From: Coprinopsis marcescibilis
Taxonomy: Eukaryota; Basidiomycota; Agaricomycetes; Agaricales; Psathyrellaceae
Direction: 5' to 3'
Assembly: GCA_004369085.1 (NCBI GenBank)
Contig: ML210242.1
Location: forward strand, 31,791 to 95,790
Length of the DNA stretch: 64,000 nt
The notes under the pieces are model-generated. The model was not told where the DNA came from and made no database searches. It saw only the letters and a list, made by a program, of their open reading frames with translations. Positions 12,600-25,719 of this stretch are shown here, piece by piece. Numbering within the stretch: position 1 is the first letter of the stretch; the number at the start of each line of letters is the position of its first letter. The position numbers were made by a program, and so were the translations under genes.

Positions 12600-15500
12600 A
12601 TGGCTGAAGGGATTCAAATTACAATACCAGGCAAGTTCTTGGTCGCTGTTGTCTGCTTGTCTGCTATAACAATCCACAGACTTTGACGACGACGACCTGC
12701 CATCCACCTCTATACCGTTTGGCCGCCCTGGATTTGGCTACGGACCATTTGGCGGACCCAGTTCTGCTCTCGACTCTCCAGGTGGCTCGTCAACGCCCAT
12801 AGCAGGCTTTGGAGAAAGAAGTTTCTTCAACCACACGAGAGGGGACTCGTCAGCATCGATAGACTCTGCACACTCAGGAACGACCCGATTTACGACCAAG
12901 CCGAGCGCACCGTTCGGACATTCTTCCCAGTCCTCCATTGCTACGAACAATGCTGGCTTCATCAGCAAGAAACCTTCCTTTGCTTCAATACGAAATGCAT
13001 TTAAGAGCGGGAAGAATAGCGATGCTCCCCCAGTTCCACAACTAGACCACCAAGTTCAGCCACCTTACCCAGTTCTCAAGAACCCATTCAATCGTTCAAC
13101 ATCTTCCTTGACTTCGCCTCGGACTGTGACACGACCTTCCACTTCTGCCTCGGCTGACACGCGTTTCGGTCGCAGTAAACCGTCGAAAGGCCACACACAC
13201 GCAAAATCCCAGCATTCGCTTGCCTCGGATGGAGGCAGTGACTATGGTTTCTTCCCGCCTCCCCCGGTGCCAAGGGTACCGGGCGCATACAGGAGCGACA
13301 CACCACCCTCATCTGATTTTGAAGATGACAAAGTAATCATGGACCCAAAGACACCATCAGATTATGCTCTCCACGCCGTGTTCATGCGCTTCGCCTCTAT
13401 CGCCGAAGAAAAGGTCAACGACTATCTACGGCAACCTTTGGTACGTATGCCCCTCGCCCAGTCATCGTAGACTCTCATGTCTCCCATAGGAACCCGAATT
13501 TCCATTCGAAGGGTCCCTGGGTCCGGGCGTGGATCATCAGTTCGACGATGTGCTTCAATCACTTTCCATAATCGCTCAGAAGAACGCTAAACCAGTCATC
13601 GACTCCATAATGAGATGGCGTCGGACCCAGAACGAGAACATCACTTCTGATATTCTCGACATACACGGCCACTCGCGGGGTCACATTCTTTCCGAGAAGA
13701 AATCCATGGCATCCATCTACATCATGTGCCGAGCACTCGTAGTGGTCCTCCAAAACATATCAAAGGATTCCCTCGGCGACGCCTTTGGATATACCATCGA
13801 AGAAACCTTCTTCGAGCAATTCCGACGTCCAGACTCCAAACATAACCATTCTCTGAATCATCGGAGTAACACTGAACTCTACGCCGCGCTTCTTGGCCAT
13901 TTGGCGAAAGTTCGGTAAATGATTTCACAGCCTCAGCCACCCCATTCACATGCTCACCATACCGACAGCTTTGTCCCAGTCACGGATCGCTTCATGAAGG
14001 AGCTTGAACCACTCACCCTCGGCCAGATCGTCAAAGATTCTGACAACAAGTACGAGAATCTCGTCAGGGGGATGAGGTATATCCAGATCAAGGTACGTCG
14101 CGTTGGTATGGTACCCGCCTTTCCCCACCTTCTAACCTTCTGGCTCATCCATTAAACTAGGTTTGGCCACCAGAAGCATTCGAGGAAGGGGCGGAGTTTA
14201 TGGAAGTTCTCGCGAAGACCTATGTGAATACTCACGGGGCTAAGCTCAAGACCACCTTTGCCGAAATCTTAGTTTGGTTACTGCACCCCATCGGCAAGGT
14301 AAGTAGCGTGTCTTTTCTAGTGTACTCATCACCGCATGTTGATTGAAATCTTCTCGTGATGAACAGACTGCCCAGGCTGAGACTAACATCCCTCAATGGG
14401 GGAAAGCCATCGAAATCTTGTATCCCAAGAGCAAAGAGATGATGTCAAAGCCGCGATACTGGAGTGTCGCATATCCACTGTCAGTTACAGCGCTTTGCGT
14501 CGGTCCTCAGACCCACTTCTTTAAACATTGGCAAGGGTGTATCGAGAACAGTCTGTCGAAGCTCAAGGTATACCAGCTTGATCACCTCAAGACTTACAGA
14601 AAATAACAGACTTGATTTAGGACAAACCCTCTCGGATACCAGCTCTGAATGGCATCCTTCGGATAGTCTGGACATATTTGTACCGGTGTCAAGAGACTCC
14701 CTCAACTACCATGTCCAAGCTGGAAAACCTTTTGAAGCACTTCTTCCCCAGCAACCGCCTCACCGTCGCATCATCGGACGACAATCTGGACGTACTCACT
14801 TACATTGTCCATTTCATCCTCTCCCGCCACTTCGAGTACGGAAAAGATTTATGCTTTGAGCTTCTGCAAGAAAACACCCTCTCATCACTGGCCAAATCCG
14901 GTAGTATGAGTGGTTCCCTTGCCCCTGAACGCACCACTATCGGCGTCAACGCTATTCTTATGACTCTTAGCCTTTTCGAGAAGGAGCTAATGCTTCCAAC
15001 ATGGCCGTCATCTAGCGATTTCTACACCCTCCCGTCAAAAGACGACTACCCCATCTCTTCCGCTTACCTACCCACGGTACTTGCATCCAAATCCGGCATC
15101 AAAGACCTCCTTGACAGATGCGGCGCTTGTCTCTCCACGGTCATCAACTTTGCTGCCAACGCCGTCGGACACATGTGCATCTTTGACGAACAATGGTCGT
15201 ATAGCCGGTTAAACGGCCAATATGAAGAGGCGAGCAACTACATCACGAGGAGACATGCCGACGATGTCCTCATTGCATATCCAGCTGCTCTGGCTCCTTA
15301 CATCAGCCTCTTGCAGACAGGTTTTAACTCTTGGCCCCGATGCTTGCCTTCATCGATTCTCATGGCCGACGCAGTGGACTTGCTTCTTCGCGGAGTCATC
15401 CACGTCGAACCGTCATTATCGGAGACAGCAATGTTCGCTTTGAAGAGGATCATGGAGGACCGGACCAACGCACTTACAGTCGTCGCTCGCTTCACCAGCT

Positions 15501-18500
15501 TCATGTTCTCCAGCGGCCGTCCCCCACAGGAAGCATCGAGCATCAAGCTCCATGTTGAGGCACCATTCCTTGTCTCACTCTGGGTAGACATAATCGAGAC
15601 CTGGCTCTTAAGCATTCGACAGATATCATCGGAGGTATTCACAGAGGAACAAGACATTATCCTCTCCAAATGCGATGACATCGAAGCAGCGGGTCTGTTC
15701 CTTCTCAGCCACGAAATGCCACTGGCACATTCGGCGGGTGTCAAGGTTATGCAGTCGCTAGGCCTTGTGTTGACTCACCTCGAGGACATCCGATGCCCAC
15801 CTGGATACGAACATCTCCACCTCGTCAAGTTGCTCCACGATAGCGCAGGCGAAGATGCTCCCTTCCTTACCGGTTTCGACAACCTTCTGGACCGTCCACA
15901 ACTGGAACGGCTCGAGCAATGGAGGCAGGTCAAGAGGGACAAACTGCTCCTACGGATTGCCGACAGTAACGGCAGCAAAGACCCATCACTGTGGCGTTAT
16001 ATCTTTCCAGGCTTCCTCAAAACATGTCTCGAACACCCAGGAAGCACCCTTCCCGCGTTCAGAGAGATGGTTGTCGTTGCAGTGCAACGTTACCACCCTC
16101 TCATCTCCTACCTTGCTGGGCTCAGCGCCCGCGTTCCATCTGGCCTCAAAATTCGCCCAGGCGAACGCAATCAAAGTCGACTAGTTCGCGAGAACAGACC
16201 GTTGGTAGACCAATGGCATATGTGGGTCAAGATCCTCTGTTCAACCGCAATTTTACCGGAGAGCTCGCGGCCACCTTACACCCCGCTTGGTCGGGACCAC
16301 AGCCGCGCCCCCTCCGACGTCAGCTTCGAGCGAGAGCGTCTTTCGACAAGTCGGGGACTCTTCCGCCACCTCACCCCATTCTTGGACTCTGAACACACTT
16401 CATTCAGGGATGCTGCTACCCAGTGTATCAGCGCTTTCCCTCCCAACACTTACCCTCAACTTCTTGAAGATCTCAGTCTGCTAGCCGGCAGACAATTTTA
16501 CGACGACCCACGTTCAAAGACTTCGACACCCTTGATGATGGCTGACGATCCTCGGCTCAAGTATGGTCGCGACTCATTGCAGCAGGAACGCAATCGGCGG
16601 CAAGAACGACTGCACTCTGCGGTCGCACGGATTTACTGCTTAACTGCACACTGTTTGCAGCACCAGCGTTCTGCAGGACGTCAAGCAGCGCTGGCCAACG
16701 TTCTAAAATTCGTGCGCAACACACAGACATTCCTTAGCAGCCCTGAGGCGCGAGATAACCCAGCCTTGCAACGGCTGCGGCGATATTTCTGCGGGACCGT
16801 GGAACGTCTGTTTGACGGGCTTGCTTCACTCAAGGACTCGGATCGGTTCATTCCCAAACACATGCATCTTTCTCTGTACCGGCTTTGCGAGGAATGGTGC
16901 CAAGTTGGGCCACAGTCAGAATCGGCGAGGAGGAGGTTGGATCTGATGATGAGGACTGTGACTGCGAACGCGGAGAGCAACGACGACATCATGGAGGATC
17001 CAGACCGATTCAAAGAGGAGACATCCCTGTTGTCGTATGCAGCAATTGGCGCCCTTACCTCGTTATGTGTAAGTTCTTCGTTCATCTCACCTGCAGTGTA
17101 TTACTGACGCTGGTTACACAGCAAAAGGCTTTCTTCCCTTCGGACGGGGCGGCACCTTCGCCGACGGACCGACACCTCCCGGAATTCACACGACCTCTGA
17201 CTGCCCTTCAGGTACTCGAGAGGCTGGATGCTATTCTGGGCGCAAAGAATACAGGTATCCAGACCAAGGGAAAGTCAGTACCATGGCATCCGATTTCATG
17301 AACTTGTGATATTGACGCGCATCTAGGAAGGGATTGAGGTCGTTGTTAACCTTCACACACTCTGATGGGGAGCTCAAGGTCGAGGTGCTTCGACGGGCAG
17401 CAGTCATTTCCAACAAGAAGGAAACCAGCAGCGAACACATCTTCGAGGTCATCTCTGAGATTATATGCAAGGATTCACACCACTTTACGTTCGAACAGGT
17501 GGTTTGTCTGGGTCTTACCAACCTTCGTCATCCATTATCGAGCATCCGTTCGATGGCGTTCGACATGTTGGAAGCGATCCATCAGCAACATTCGGGGCTC
17601 ATTGCGATGTCGACAATCTCCCCTGCAATTGCCAGCCTTGCGCCGGGAACGTACATCCATGCCCACCGACTCGTCGCCAGTGACCTCGCAGGAGAACATC
17701 CGGAACAGGCCGCGAAGATGCTGGTGCAACTTTCGTATTGGTTACCATCGCTGCATCCCCAGGTTGGCGAGACGAACATCATCCTTCTCTTGTTGCAAAG
17801 CTTGGAGTTCTGGGTATCCAACATCACCCTAACCATGGAGCCTGGCGAAGACCGCAAGTTGTCGAAAGCGTGCATCCAATCGCTGTTCCATCTCATGAAA
17901 CTCAGTCTGCACTACCAGGACAGGTATTCTGAGCAGATTCTGGTGTTGTGGACCAAGCTGGTCGAAGCTCCCCATCAGGCAAATGGTGATGCAGCGATTC
18001 AGTTTTTGGTCGAACAGTCGCAGAAAGTTGGCAATACCATCTACATGGAGTGCGCAGCGAACATCGTTGCTTGCCTCTGCCAAACACACATCGGCCGCCG
18101 TGTCTTCGAAGAACTCTGCTCCGTCATCGTCCCTGTTCGGATGCTGCCCACCATCGACCACAAACTCTCCTTCCCAGATGCAGAGTCTATGACTTTGTGG
18201 GAAGACCTGGACGCACTATTCGCAGATCATCCGCGGTTAACCCTTGGTTCCGCCCAGTCAGCTTGGTTATTTTTATCGGATGTTTCCTTGCAACGATATT
18301 GGGAAATGCAGCAGCAACTACCCATTCTCCTCCACGCCACATTCACCCACCTCGACAACCGCAGTCCCTTCATTCGCGAACGAGCTCGATCTATGCTTTT
18401 CCAGATCTTGCGATCCTGCGTTCCTGGCCATGACGAGCTCACAGACCGGTCGCAACAGCGGTCGCAATGGACAGTCAAGGAGCGTGTCGTTGCGTTCCAG

Positions 18501-20216
18501 CAAGAAATCGAGCGATACTACTGGAACGAGGACGATAGCAGCGCCGATGTGGAGCCTAAGATGAGTTGGATATGCCAACGGATTTTGGAATTCCTCGACC
18601 CCCTTTCCCCCAACTTGGCCAGCTCATGGGGTACCGTTGCCTTGGAGTGGGGAACTGCGTGCTCCGTTCGAGCCGTCGCGTTCCGTTCGCTGCAATTATT
18701 CCGAGCACTCATGCCTCGAGTGAAGAAGACCGATCTTGCACACCTTCTCGGCCGGCTTTCGAATACAATCTCTTCTTCAGACCCCAACATTCAAAGCTTC
18801 ACCTCTGAAATCTTCCTCACACTGCAAGCCGTCATCGACGCTCAAGGAAAGGACAAGTCACTCCTGCCTCAGATCTTTTGGTGCATTTCTGCATGTGCAT
18901 CAACCACCGTCGAGGGCGAGTTCGCCCAATGTCTCGACCTACTGCAGGCGCTCCTTTCAAAGGTCGACTTTGACAATCCTGAAATCAACGACCTTTTGCT
19001 CAACCAGCTGCCACCTGGGTGGCTGGGATCGGAGCACCTCCAACCCAACCTGCTCAAGGGCCTTCGCTCGTCAACGACTTCCGCCAAAACAATCAAGCTT
19101 CTGCAATCTCTTGCTCAGATCCAAGACAACCGGGTCATCGACTCTACAGAAGGACGCCTCCGCGACCTCTACACAGCAAGCCTTCCGTGGTGCTTACATG
19201 CCATGGACAATCAGGACACTTCACTATCTGGTTTTGCGGAGAGAATCGCGGCGCTTGCAGCTGAGGAGGGCAAGACTGGCATCCAACGCATCATGAACTC
19301 GTTCGCCAAGCGGCACTTCCGTACACGAGACGATTTCCTTCGCCAGTCGGTTTCCAGCCTGCGCGAATACTACGGTGCACGTCATTGGACAGAAATTGTC
19401 ACCCTGCTGATGGGTCTTGTCCTCAACTCCCAGAGGTGGTTGCGGATTCAAGCGATGCAGGTTTTGAAGGTTCTGTTCCAGCACCGGGAAACTCGAAACC
19501 CTGTCGAACTGCTCGGCTCGGAGTTGCTGATGCCTTTGTTGCGGCTTCTTGAGACCGATCTTGCCGCACAAGCTTTGGAGGTCTTGGAGGAGCCCATATC
19601 CATGTTTGGCGGACCTTCAGCGAAGCACGTTTTACGGATGAGCATGCACATCAGTGCTCTCCCGAAGGACAGTAGCTCTGATTCGGTGACAAAGGTTTTC
19701 GGTGCACCGTCGGAGTCCGGCTGGTCCCTCGCCCAGGAAGAGTCCCTTCGCACCCTGTGCCAAGGGAACGTTCTCGCCGTGTTTGACACCTGCTCAATAC
19801 CAACTCGACCATCACGCATTGACTTCGAGCCAGAGGTGGAAGCCTTGGCCTCGATCAAGACGCCAGTCAGCAACGATCCCAACGGATATGTGAAGAACTT
19901 CCAGGAGCTCAACGAATTCTTCCAAAATCCCGAACTTGTTGCTGCAGCCCATGCACCCGTACCCATCCCGACTCGCAGATTGGAAGCACGAGTCGCTGCT
20001 ATTCTTGCCAAATCGACAGCTCCAGAGACAGTTACCGACATGCCCCAGACACCGTTTATCGACGTATTCCGTATCGGCGGGCCCGACGACAGTATTCAAG
20101 AACAAGATTCAGACGAAGACTCTGATTCAGACTCGGATGCTGATTCATTTATTTTCGATTCTGTTGCATCTTATCGACAACCCACTGCATCCAATGACCG
20201 AGCATACCACTTCTAG
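12600..20216 (+). CDS. TAO3: Cell morphogenesis protein Tao3/Pag1 (Furry family)
   Basis: Scaffold of the RAM network (Cbk1/NDR kinase) that controls polarised growth and cell separation. The protein, well over 2,000 residues, starts MAEGIQITIPDFDDDDLPS. A Ser/Pro-rich disordered N-terminus carries basic and proline motifs. A HEAT-like region begins near 13350 (APDYALHAVFMRFASIAEEKV-type segment), and two very long exons (about 14678-17070 and 17334-20216) hold the middle and C-terminal conserved regions. It ends in an acidic tail, a run of Asp/Ser, then DRAYHF. The large size, the long helical repeats and the N-terminal block match the Furry/MOR2/PAG1 family. Intron 1 (12631-12679) has GC-AG borders. 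About eight introns cluster in the 5' third. Identity rests on recognition of overall layout and family segments. Confidence 0.88.
12631..12679 (+). other. GC-AG intron 1 of the Tao3/Pag1 gene
   Basis: The first exon reads MAEGIQITIP and stops at CCAG|GCAAGT. The next exon begins ACTTTGACGACG after an ATCCACAG acceptor, and joining them keeps the frame (PDFDDDD). No usable GT donor lies at the join. The intron is 49 nt, with the textbook GCAAGT donor of the GC-AG class. Confidence 0.75.
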
Positions 20217-20510
20217 ACATTTTCTTTTGCATTTCCCTGCGTGGATTTTTTTCATTTTATTTCACGGAACCCATCATAGATTTCTAGCATTATCCACCAA
20301 AGTCTTCATGTAATTTAAATAACGCACACCCTGTACAGTATAATCTGCAGCATGTATTGCAGGCGCTAGCTTTGTGATAATATTAATTTTGTACTCTCTT
20401 CTTTGAAGCTCGGAAGCTTTGTGACATGTTTGTGCTCGCTTTGCACGGTCGCTGTTGGCTGGTCCACGATCAATTTCAGCTAGCCTCTACCTCCAATTCT
20501 CAATTCCAGT

Positions 20511-21472
20511 ATGCAGGCTGTCCGTGGGCTACCGCTGCGCAACGGTACGTTCTCGTATATCTCCCATAGAACGTTCACTGGAACTAGATTTCATAGTTAT
20601 CCACTGCGTCGCGTCAACGTCACGGCGACCAGCTCAGCTGCACACGTCTGCGGTCCGTCTCGCTGGACACAAGCAAGCCAGCGTCATTCGGAAACAGAAC
20701 ATCCTCAAGCAAGCCCAACGTTCCTCAGACGCTCTTAAAAACCGGCCAAGTGTAGTTCTTGGAACACGACCCAGTGAAGAGAGTACGAAATGGCCTAAAT
20801 GCAAGCTGGCGAAAATATTGGTGGACGAAGAAGCCCTTGCTAGTGGCAAGTTTATCAGTTCCGTCGAACTCCCTGTCGGAAGGGTCGCCATGTCTAGTCA
20901 GCTGGCATTTGGTGTCGCAAAAGCGGATAAGAAGTTGCTGTTTGAGCAGCTGCCTGCTATGACGGTGGAGGCAGTCGCGGGACGTTATCAGGACAACGCA
21001 ATGGCTACGCCCTTGGCCTCTATGATGCGACCAGAGATCGCTGCCGAGCATGAAGCCCGGAAAGCCGCTGCCTTTGCCAAAGTAATCGACCTTCGCAACA
21101 CCAACGCTGCTGGTATTGCGTTTGAGAACCGCCGACGCATCGTTATTGCCTTCTCAACTCCCGACAATCCCTATGACACTGGAAGAGCCGAGGTTCAAGG
21201 TAAGCAGACTGTCAATACACCTTCCGCGCAGCTTCAGAAAACTCACTTTCTGTTCCTTAGCTGCCCTTAAAACATACGAGATTCGAAACCTCTGGACCCA
21301 TCTTACAACGTTCAAGAGAGACGTTGGCAACCGACTTGGCCTCCGCAAACTTGTCCACCAGCGAGCCAAAATCTTAAAGTACCTCAGGAACACCAACCGA
21401 GATCGATACGAGACTGTCCTTGAACAGTTAGCACTAGAACCCGAGGCTGTAGAGGGAGAGCTCGTAGTATAA
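20511..21472 (+). CDS. MRPS28: Mitochondrial small-subunit ribosomal protein uS15m
   Basis: Component of the mitoribosomal small subunit that binds rRNA through an S15 fold. Exon 1 (20511-20544) encodes MQAVRGLPLRN. After a 52-nt intron the frame continues VIHCVASTSRRPAQLHTSA, which looks like a mitochondrial targeting region rich in Arg, Ser and Ala. The second intron is 21200-21260. The last exon holds the S15 domain with ALKTYEIRNLWTHLTTFKRD, GLRKLVHQRAKILKYLRNTN and RDRYETVLEQLAL. An upstream in-frame ATG at 20455 is possible if the first intron is retained, but the spliced form is preferred because it uses a good GTACGT donor. The gene follows Tao3 in tandem with about 290 bp between. 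Confidence 0.88.
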
Positions 21473-21624
21473 TTTACCCCAACTCACTCGAATAATCCGC
21501 AGTATGTGCTGCTGTGCTCTACCTTTATTAGATTTAATTGCAAGTGGGATCCTACTGGAACGGTATTGCTGAGGATGGGTCATCCCGTGTCAGAAATGAA
21601 GGCCAGGATACATTGTCATTTTCA

Positions 21625-21816
21625 TCATTGTGCTAACTTTAAAACGCGGTCTCCTGGTTGCTGAACGTCATCATCATCTGACGACTGAGCCTCCTTACTC
21701 TCTGACAAAGAGACCTCCTGGGCGTTTGACGAATAAACCTCCTCACCATCTGACGAACTCGAATTAGTGGGCGTATGGAACATGGCCGGGCGATTTACCT
21801 TTGACACTGTTACCAT
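21625..21816 (-). CDS. Small hypothetical ORF with acidic octapeptide repeats
   Basis: A 63-codon frame starts MVTVSKVNRPAMFHTPTNS. It then carries four consecutive 8-residue units (SSDGEEVY, SSNAQEVS, LSESKEAQ, SSDDDDVQ) and ends QPGDRVLKLAQ. The DNA unit is 24 bp, so the repeat keeps the frame. No signal peptide or known domain is seen. It could be an exon of a larger gene or a chance frame over a short tandem repeat. I do not recognise it. Confidence 0.25.
   Translation of the reverse strand: MVTVSKVNRPAMFHTPTNSSSSDGEEVYSSNAQEVSLSESKEAQSSDDDDVQQPGDRVLKLAQ
21669..21764. repeat. Degenerate 24-bp tandem repeat, four copies
   Basis: The core TCTGACGA or a one- to two-base variant recurs at 21677, 21701, 21725 and 21749, an exact 24-bp period. 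Each copy is followed by a CCTCCT-like block in most units. The period is a multiple of three and lies in an open frame on the minus strand. Confidence 0.65.
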
Positions 21817-22391
21817 AGTCGTAGTTTAGCGTGACATATACCGACGGCTGCCAACATAAAGTAATCGGGACTGTGGTTGATTGGCCGTGGTCTGTGGGTG
21901 TTATGGAGCTCTGAAGAGCCACGGGGAGTATTGAGGTTACTGGGCATGTACAGAGAGGAGTGTTGTTTGGCGGTTCTCGTCCTGGTCTGGATCCAGCTAA
22001 CTCGGAACTACCAGCATCTAAGGCTGTCCTTCCTCAATCGACCTCAGTAAGGCCAAATCTTGACGGAAAAGTACAAGGAAACTTTACTCTGTGTCTTCTC
22101 CGACCGAATACACGTCTTCAATATGTGTGCTTCGTCCGGAAATGAATCCGTCGAATGGGTTGAAGAAAGGCATCGAAAGTGCAGGTTTGAAGGAGGCCCC
22201 ACTAACTTCCGTCTTCTGTAGGGGTCGTCCATCCAAAAACACCGAATAATCGCTCTTTGTCTCGAGATCTCAGCACAAAGCACGAGATTAATAATTATTT
22301 ATCCTTAACATCGTGGTGTTGTATTCAACTGTGCGATAATTACTAGTTTTGAGTCCCTCTCTACTACCTTGTCTCTACCCGGAGATATCGA

Positions 22392-25300
22392 TCATTCAGT
22401 CAACATAGTTGTAAGTGCCCTCCTGACAACTATAGGAACAAGGATTCGAGCATACTTACTGCCGTTGTCGGCGTCATGCTCGAATCTAGACCAAAACAAA
22501 TGCTTTCCCCGAAGGAACGTATCCGTGTCGAGCATATCCATATCTTTGCGCCGTTTTGAATTTCGTTTGTCACCCGCCACGAAGATATCAGGATATTTTT
22601 GATCCAGTTCAACAATTGCTGGATCCAAATCATCCACACCATAAGCCTTGAGCTCCAGGAAGAAGATGTTGGGGTAATATGGATGGGATTCCGCCCCTCG
22701 TGTGCAGTCAACAACCATGAAATCCCCCCCTATCGCATAATCTGTCGTTCCAGGAGTTATGGTCTTACTACTATGGCCCGGGTTGACCAGGTGCGGTATG
22801 TCGTCAGTTTGCGAATCTAAAAAAAACAAATATGTGAGCAGTCCTTAGTCTTGCATCCAGATTTAAAGCATAATTAGACTTACATCGCTCGAGTTCGATC
22901 TGGAATGAACCATCACTGGGCTTGAAAGTCCCCATGGTGTCGCGAACGACATGCCACGCAGCTGATATGCGTATTTCCCCACGTGAGCGATTAGTAACCC
23001 GGACTTGAAGTCCCCGTTGCAGCTGTGTAACGGTATCAGGTCCACGGTGGTCGACGATCTCGAGCAAACCTCCCCTCATCTCGACTTCCTCCTGACCTGA
23101 TATTTCAACCAGGTCAACGCCTTTGGGAAGAAGTAGCTCGAATGCTACGTCCTTAACTATTTCTTGATTCCCGGGGAAAGATCTAGGAAATGGCAGGTCT
23201 AAAAGGTATTTCCAAATGAAATTTCCGCCAGCGCCAGGTTCAGCATGCGGAGGGACGGCTTGTAAAAGATCCGATAATATAGCATAACCAACCACCTTGT
23301 TCGCTAGTAGCGACCTGGCCTTTGGAGTGGTTGATAATGTGGAGGTGGTCGCCTGAAAGCGGAAGAAACATCGCATGTCTTGAACCAAGTGCTCGGAATA
23401 TCCTTTGATCTCGTCACATACGAAGGCCTTGAAATAATGCTGCGTGGGACTTGAAGTTAAAAATCGATGCAAAGCTAGGTATGCAAACTGAGCAAAATCG
23501 ACCCAGGCTGGTTTTGAGGTTGGGTTTGTGGCAAAAAACCTCAAGTAGGCCCAACAACGTTCTAAAAGATTCCGAGGCAGCATGAAGTATTTGGATCCAG
23601 GTAGAGTGTCTCCAAGGTAGTTGTAGACAGTCTCATCTACGATCCATCCGGCCATAACAAATCAGTGAACATTGCAAGCGCTGCCAGGATTAAATCAAGC
23701 TTACGAGCAAGGCTGGCCATTGGAAAGGTTTTTCCAGATATAGGATTGACCAAGAAAAACACCTGTAAGAGACCTGAACATGCTTCTAGAATTGATTCTT
23801 CATCCTGAAGATCTTCTTCAGCAAAATCTAGCCTTTCTGTCGAGATGGACAGAATGTAGCGAAGGTCGTTGAAAGACAGGTGGGGAACAAGAAGTAGACA
23901 GGACAAAGCCTCGTGCGCCAATCTGACAAGGTTATCTGGCTGTTTCGCAATCCGTTCCATTGCCTGGGAGTATATTGCGTGATGCTCCGTTGGCAGGTTA
24001 CTCAATATTTTCTTGAGCTCCCTCAAGTTTGTCGCTTTGGCAATTTCATTGACTTGAAATTCTGCCAAGAGAATCCTGCATTGATACGTTAGAATCTCCT
24101 TATTGCCAAATGGATACTGGGAAGAGTCACTTACATTCCAGAGACTTTCTCGGTGAGAGTATCCATAAGTTGCTCTCTTTGGCTGTCACCGCCATGGGCG
24201 TCCAGAATTCTATTCAGTCTGGGCTGCTTTGATATGAGGCTCCGTAGACAAAGGCTGATGTCGCCCTCCGAAGATTTGAGTATTTCGACGGTCAAGTCTG
24301 GAGCGAGCCCAGATAAGGCCGGCGAATGTCGGGTTGAAGCCATCCACTTGAGGCCAGGAACAGCATTGACAAGGTCCAGCAATGTTTCAATAAACGCTCC
24401 TCGCCTGTCATCGGGATATTCATCCAGAGCATCGGAAAAGATAAATGCTTGGGTAAATTTCGCAAGTTCGGCGCGCAGAATATCTTTTATCTCCTGCATT
24501 GTTAACGACTGGTTTTGGGGGGCCCTCTCCGCATGAAGCTTTACCAGGGCATCAGAAGGTGGGATTTGAGCCAGCAAGGACTCCATCAATTCACGAGCCT
24601 CCAATGGTTCGCCTGCAGTGAAATAAATAACGAGGGCCAAAGCGGAGGGCTGATCATGGTTTTTGCGTTGGTTGATGTAGTCGGCCGCGAAAGATCTTTC
24701 AAGGTGTCAGAATTTGCGCTCAAAGCAAGTTGCATGTGCTTACAGCAGAAAGGTCTTTCCAACACCAGCTGCGTTTATATATTAGTATCCAACCCATGGC
24801 ACCCACACAAGTCGGACAGGCAACTTACGGCCACCGTGGCACGAAAAGGTACGCGGCGTGTTGTCCTCTCCGCTGGCCCATTTTAGGGATTCAATAAGTT
24901 CGAGAAACCACACCCCTGTGCCTTCAGTACGTTGCTCGAGGTGCGACCGCTGTTGGCTTTGAAACAAAGAACCAAGGTTTTTCGGCGAGATCCACGATAT
25001 CACCTTGCCATAATGGCTCGCTGTCGGCAGTGTGCCTATAGTCAGCAAATGACCGCGAAAACTTTGGAGAAGATAGCTGATGACCCAGCTTACCATCTTG
25101 TTTCATATTAAGATCGTTCAAGAGCCTGGTTTGCTCGGTTAGAGCATCGTCAAGAGCAGTCACCATGCATCTGATTATCCGGTGTGTAAGTCACGAATCA
25201 ATTCAAAAGAGTAGCAAAGATTGCGACTTACTCTACCCCCCTGAGCAGTACGAGAGACATATATGATTTGAACGACTCCAGCTTCTTCAAAATAGGTTCC

Positions 25301-25719
25301 ACGTCTTCCTTCTTCTTGAAAGGCCACATTAGCCTGCGGCCTGCTCTTTCCAGCGTTGAACCACGGGAATCAGCCAGGTTCACGGATTCTTCCAAGGTCT
25401 GAAGTAGGGCATTAAGGTCTACCTCCATTCCTCGGAAATAATCTACCGCTGCGCTTGATGCATGAGGCAACGGGTGAACCGTGATATACTCCGGTGTATA
25501 CAGACGAGACTGCGATTGTATGATGTCGAGCAAGGTGTGCAGCGCCGTGAGTTCGGATAGTAGACGTGCCTGCTCCGCGGGTCCGCCCTTCACTTCAACC
25601 ACATACTCCCGAATCTTCCTCACTATATGGAGTACAGTGGAAATGGTTTGGAATACGTCCATCCTGCCGAAGTGGTGATGTTGAATAGCAAGAGGTTGAG
25701 CCCTTTCAAGGCCACTCAT
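22392..25719 (-). CDS. STAND protein: HeLo-like domain, NACHT, unassigned C-terminus
   Basis: NLR-like signalling ATPase of the fungal non-self/cell-death type. The first exon encodes a helical N-terminus with RRLMWPFKKKEDVEPILKKL, the signature of the HeLo-like fungal STAND N-terminal domain, which targets membranes in characterised relatives. A linker with WISPKNLGSLFQSQQRSHLE and EGTGVWFLE follows. Then comes a Walker A AGVGKTFLL (split by an intron near 24780), a Walker B-like FIFSDALDEYPDD, and the AEFQVNEIAKATNLRELKK / LSNLPTEHHAIYSQAMERI region found after NACHT domains. A winged-helix block ends in LAHETVYNYLGD. The last 400-odd residues show no ankyrin, WD40 or TPR periodicity and are not recognised. 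About nine introns are inferred. The start at 25719 gives MSGLERAQPL; an internal Met at MDVFQTI is an alternative. Confidence 0.85.

Larger units (their letters stand above)
21473..22391. other. Gene-poor interval with a repeat-bearing small ORF
   Basis: Apart from the small ORF with 24-bp repeats at 21625-21816 nothing is recognised here. The right-hand half is the 3' flank of the STAND gene, which ends at 22392 on the minus strand. Confidence 0.5.
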
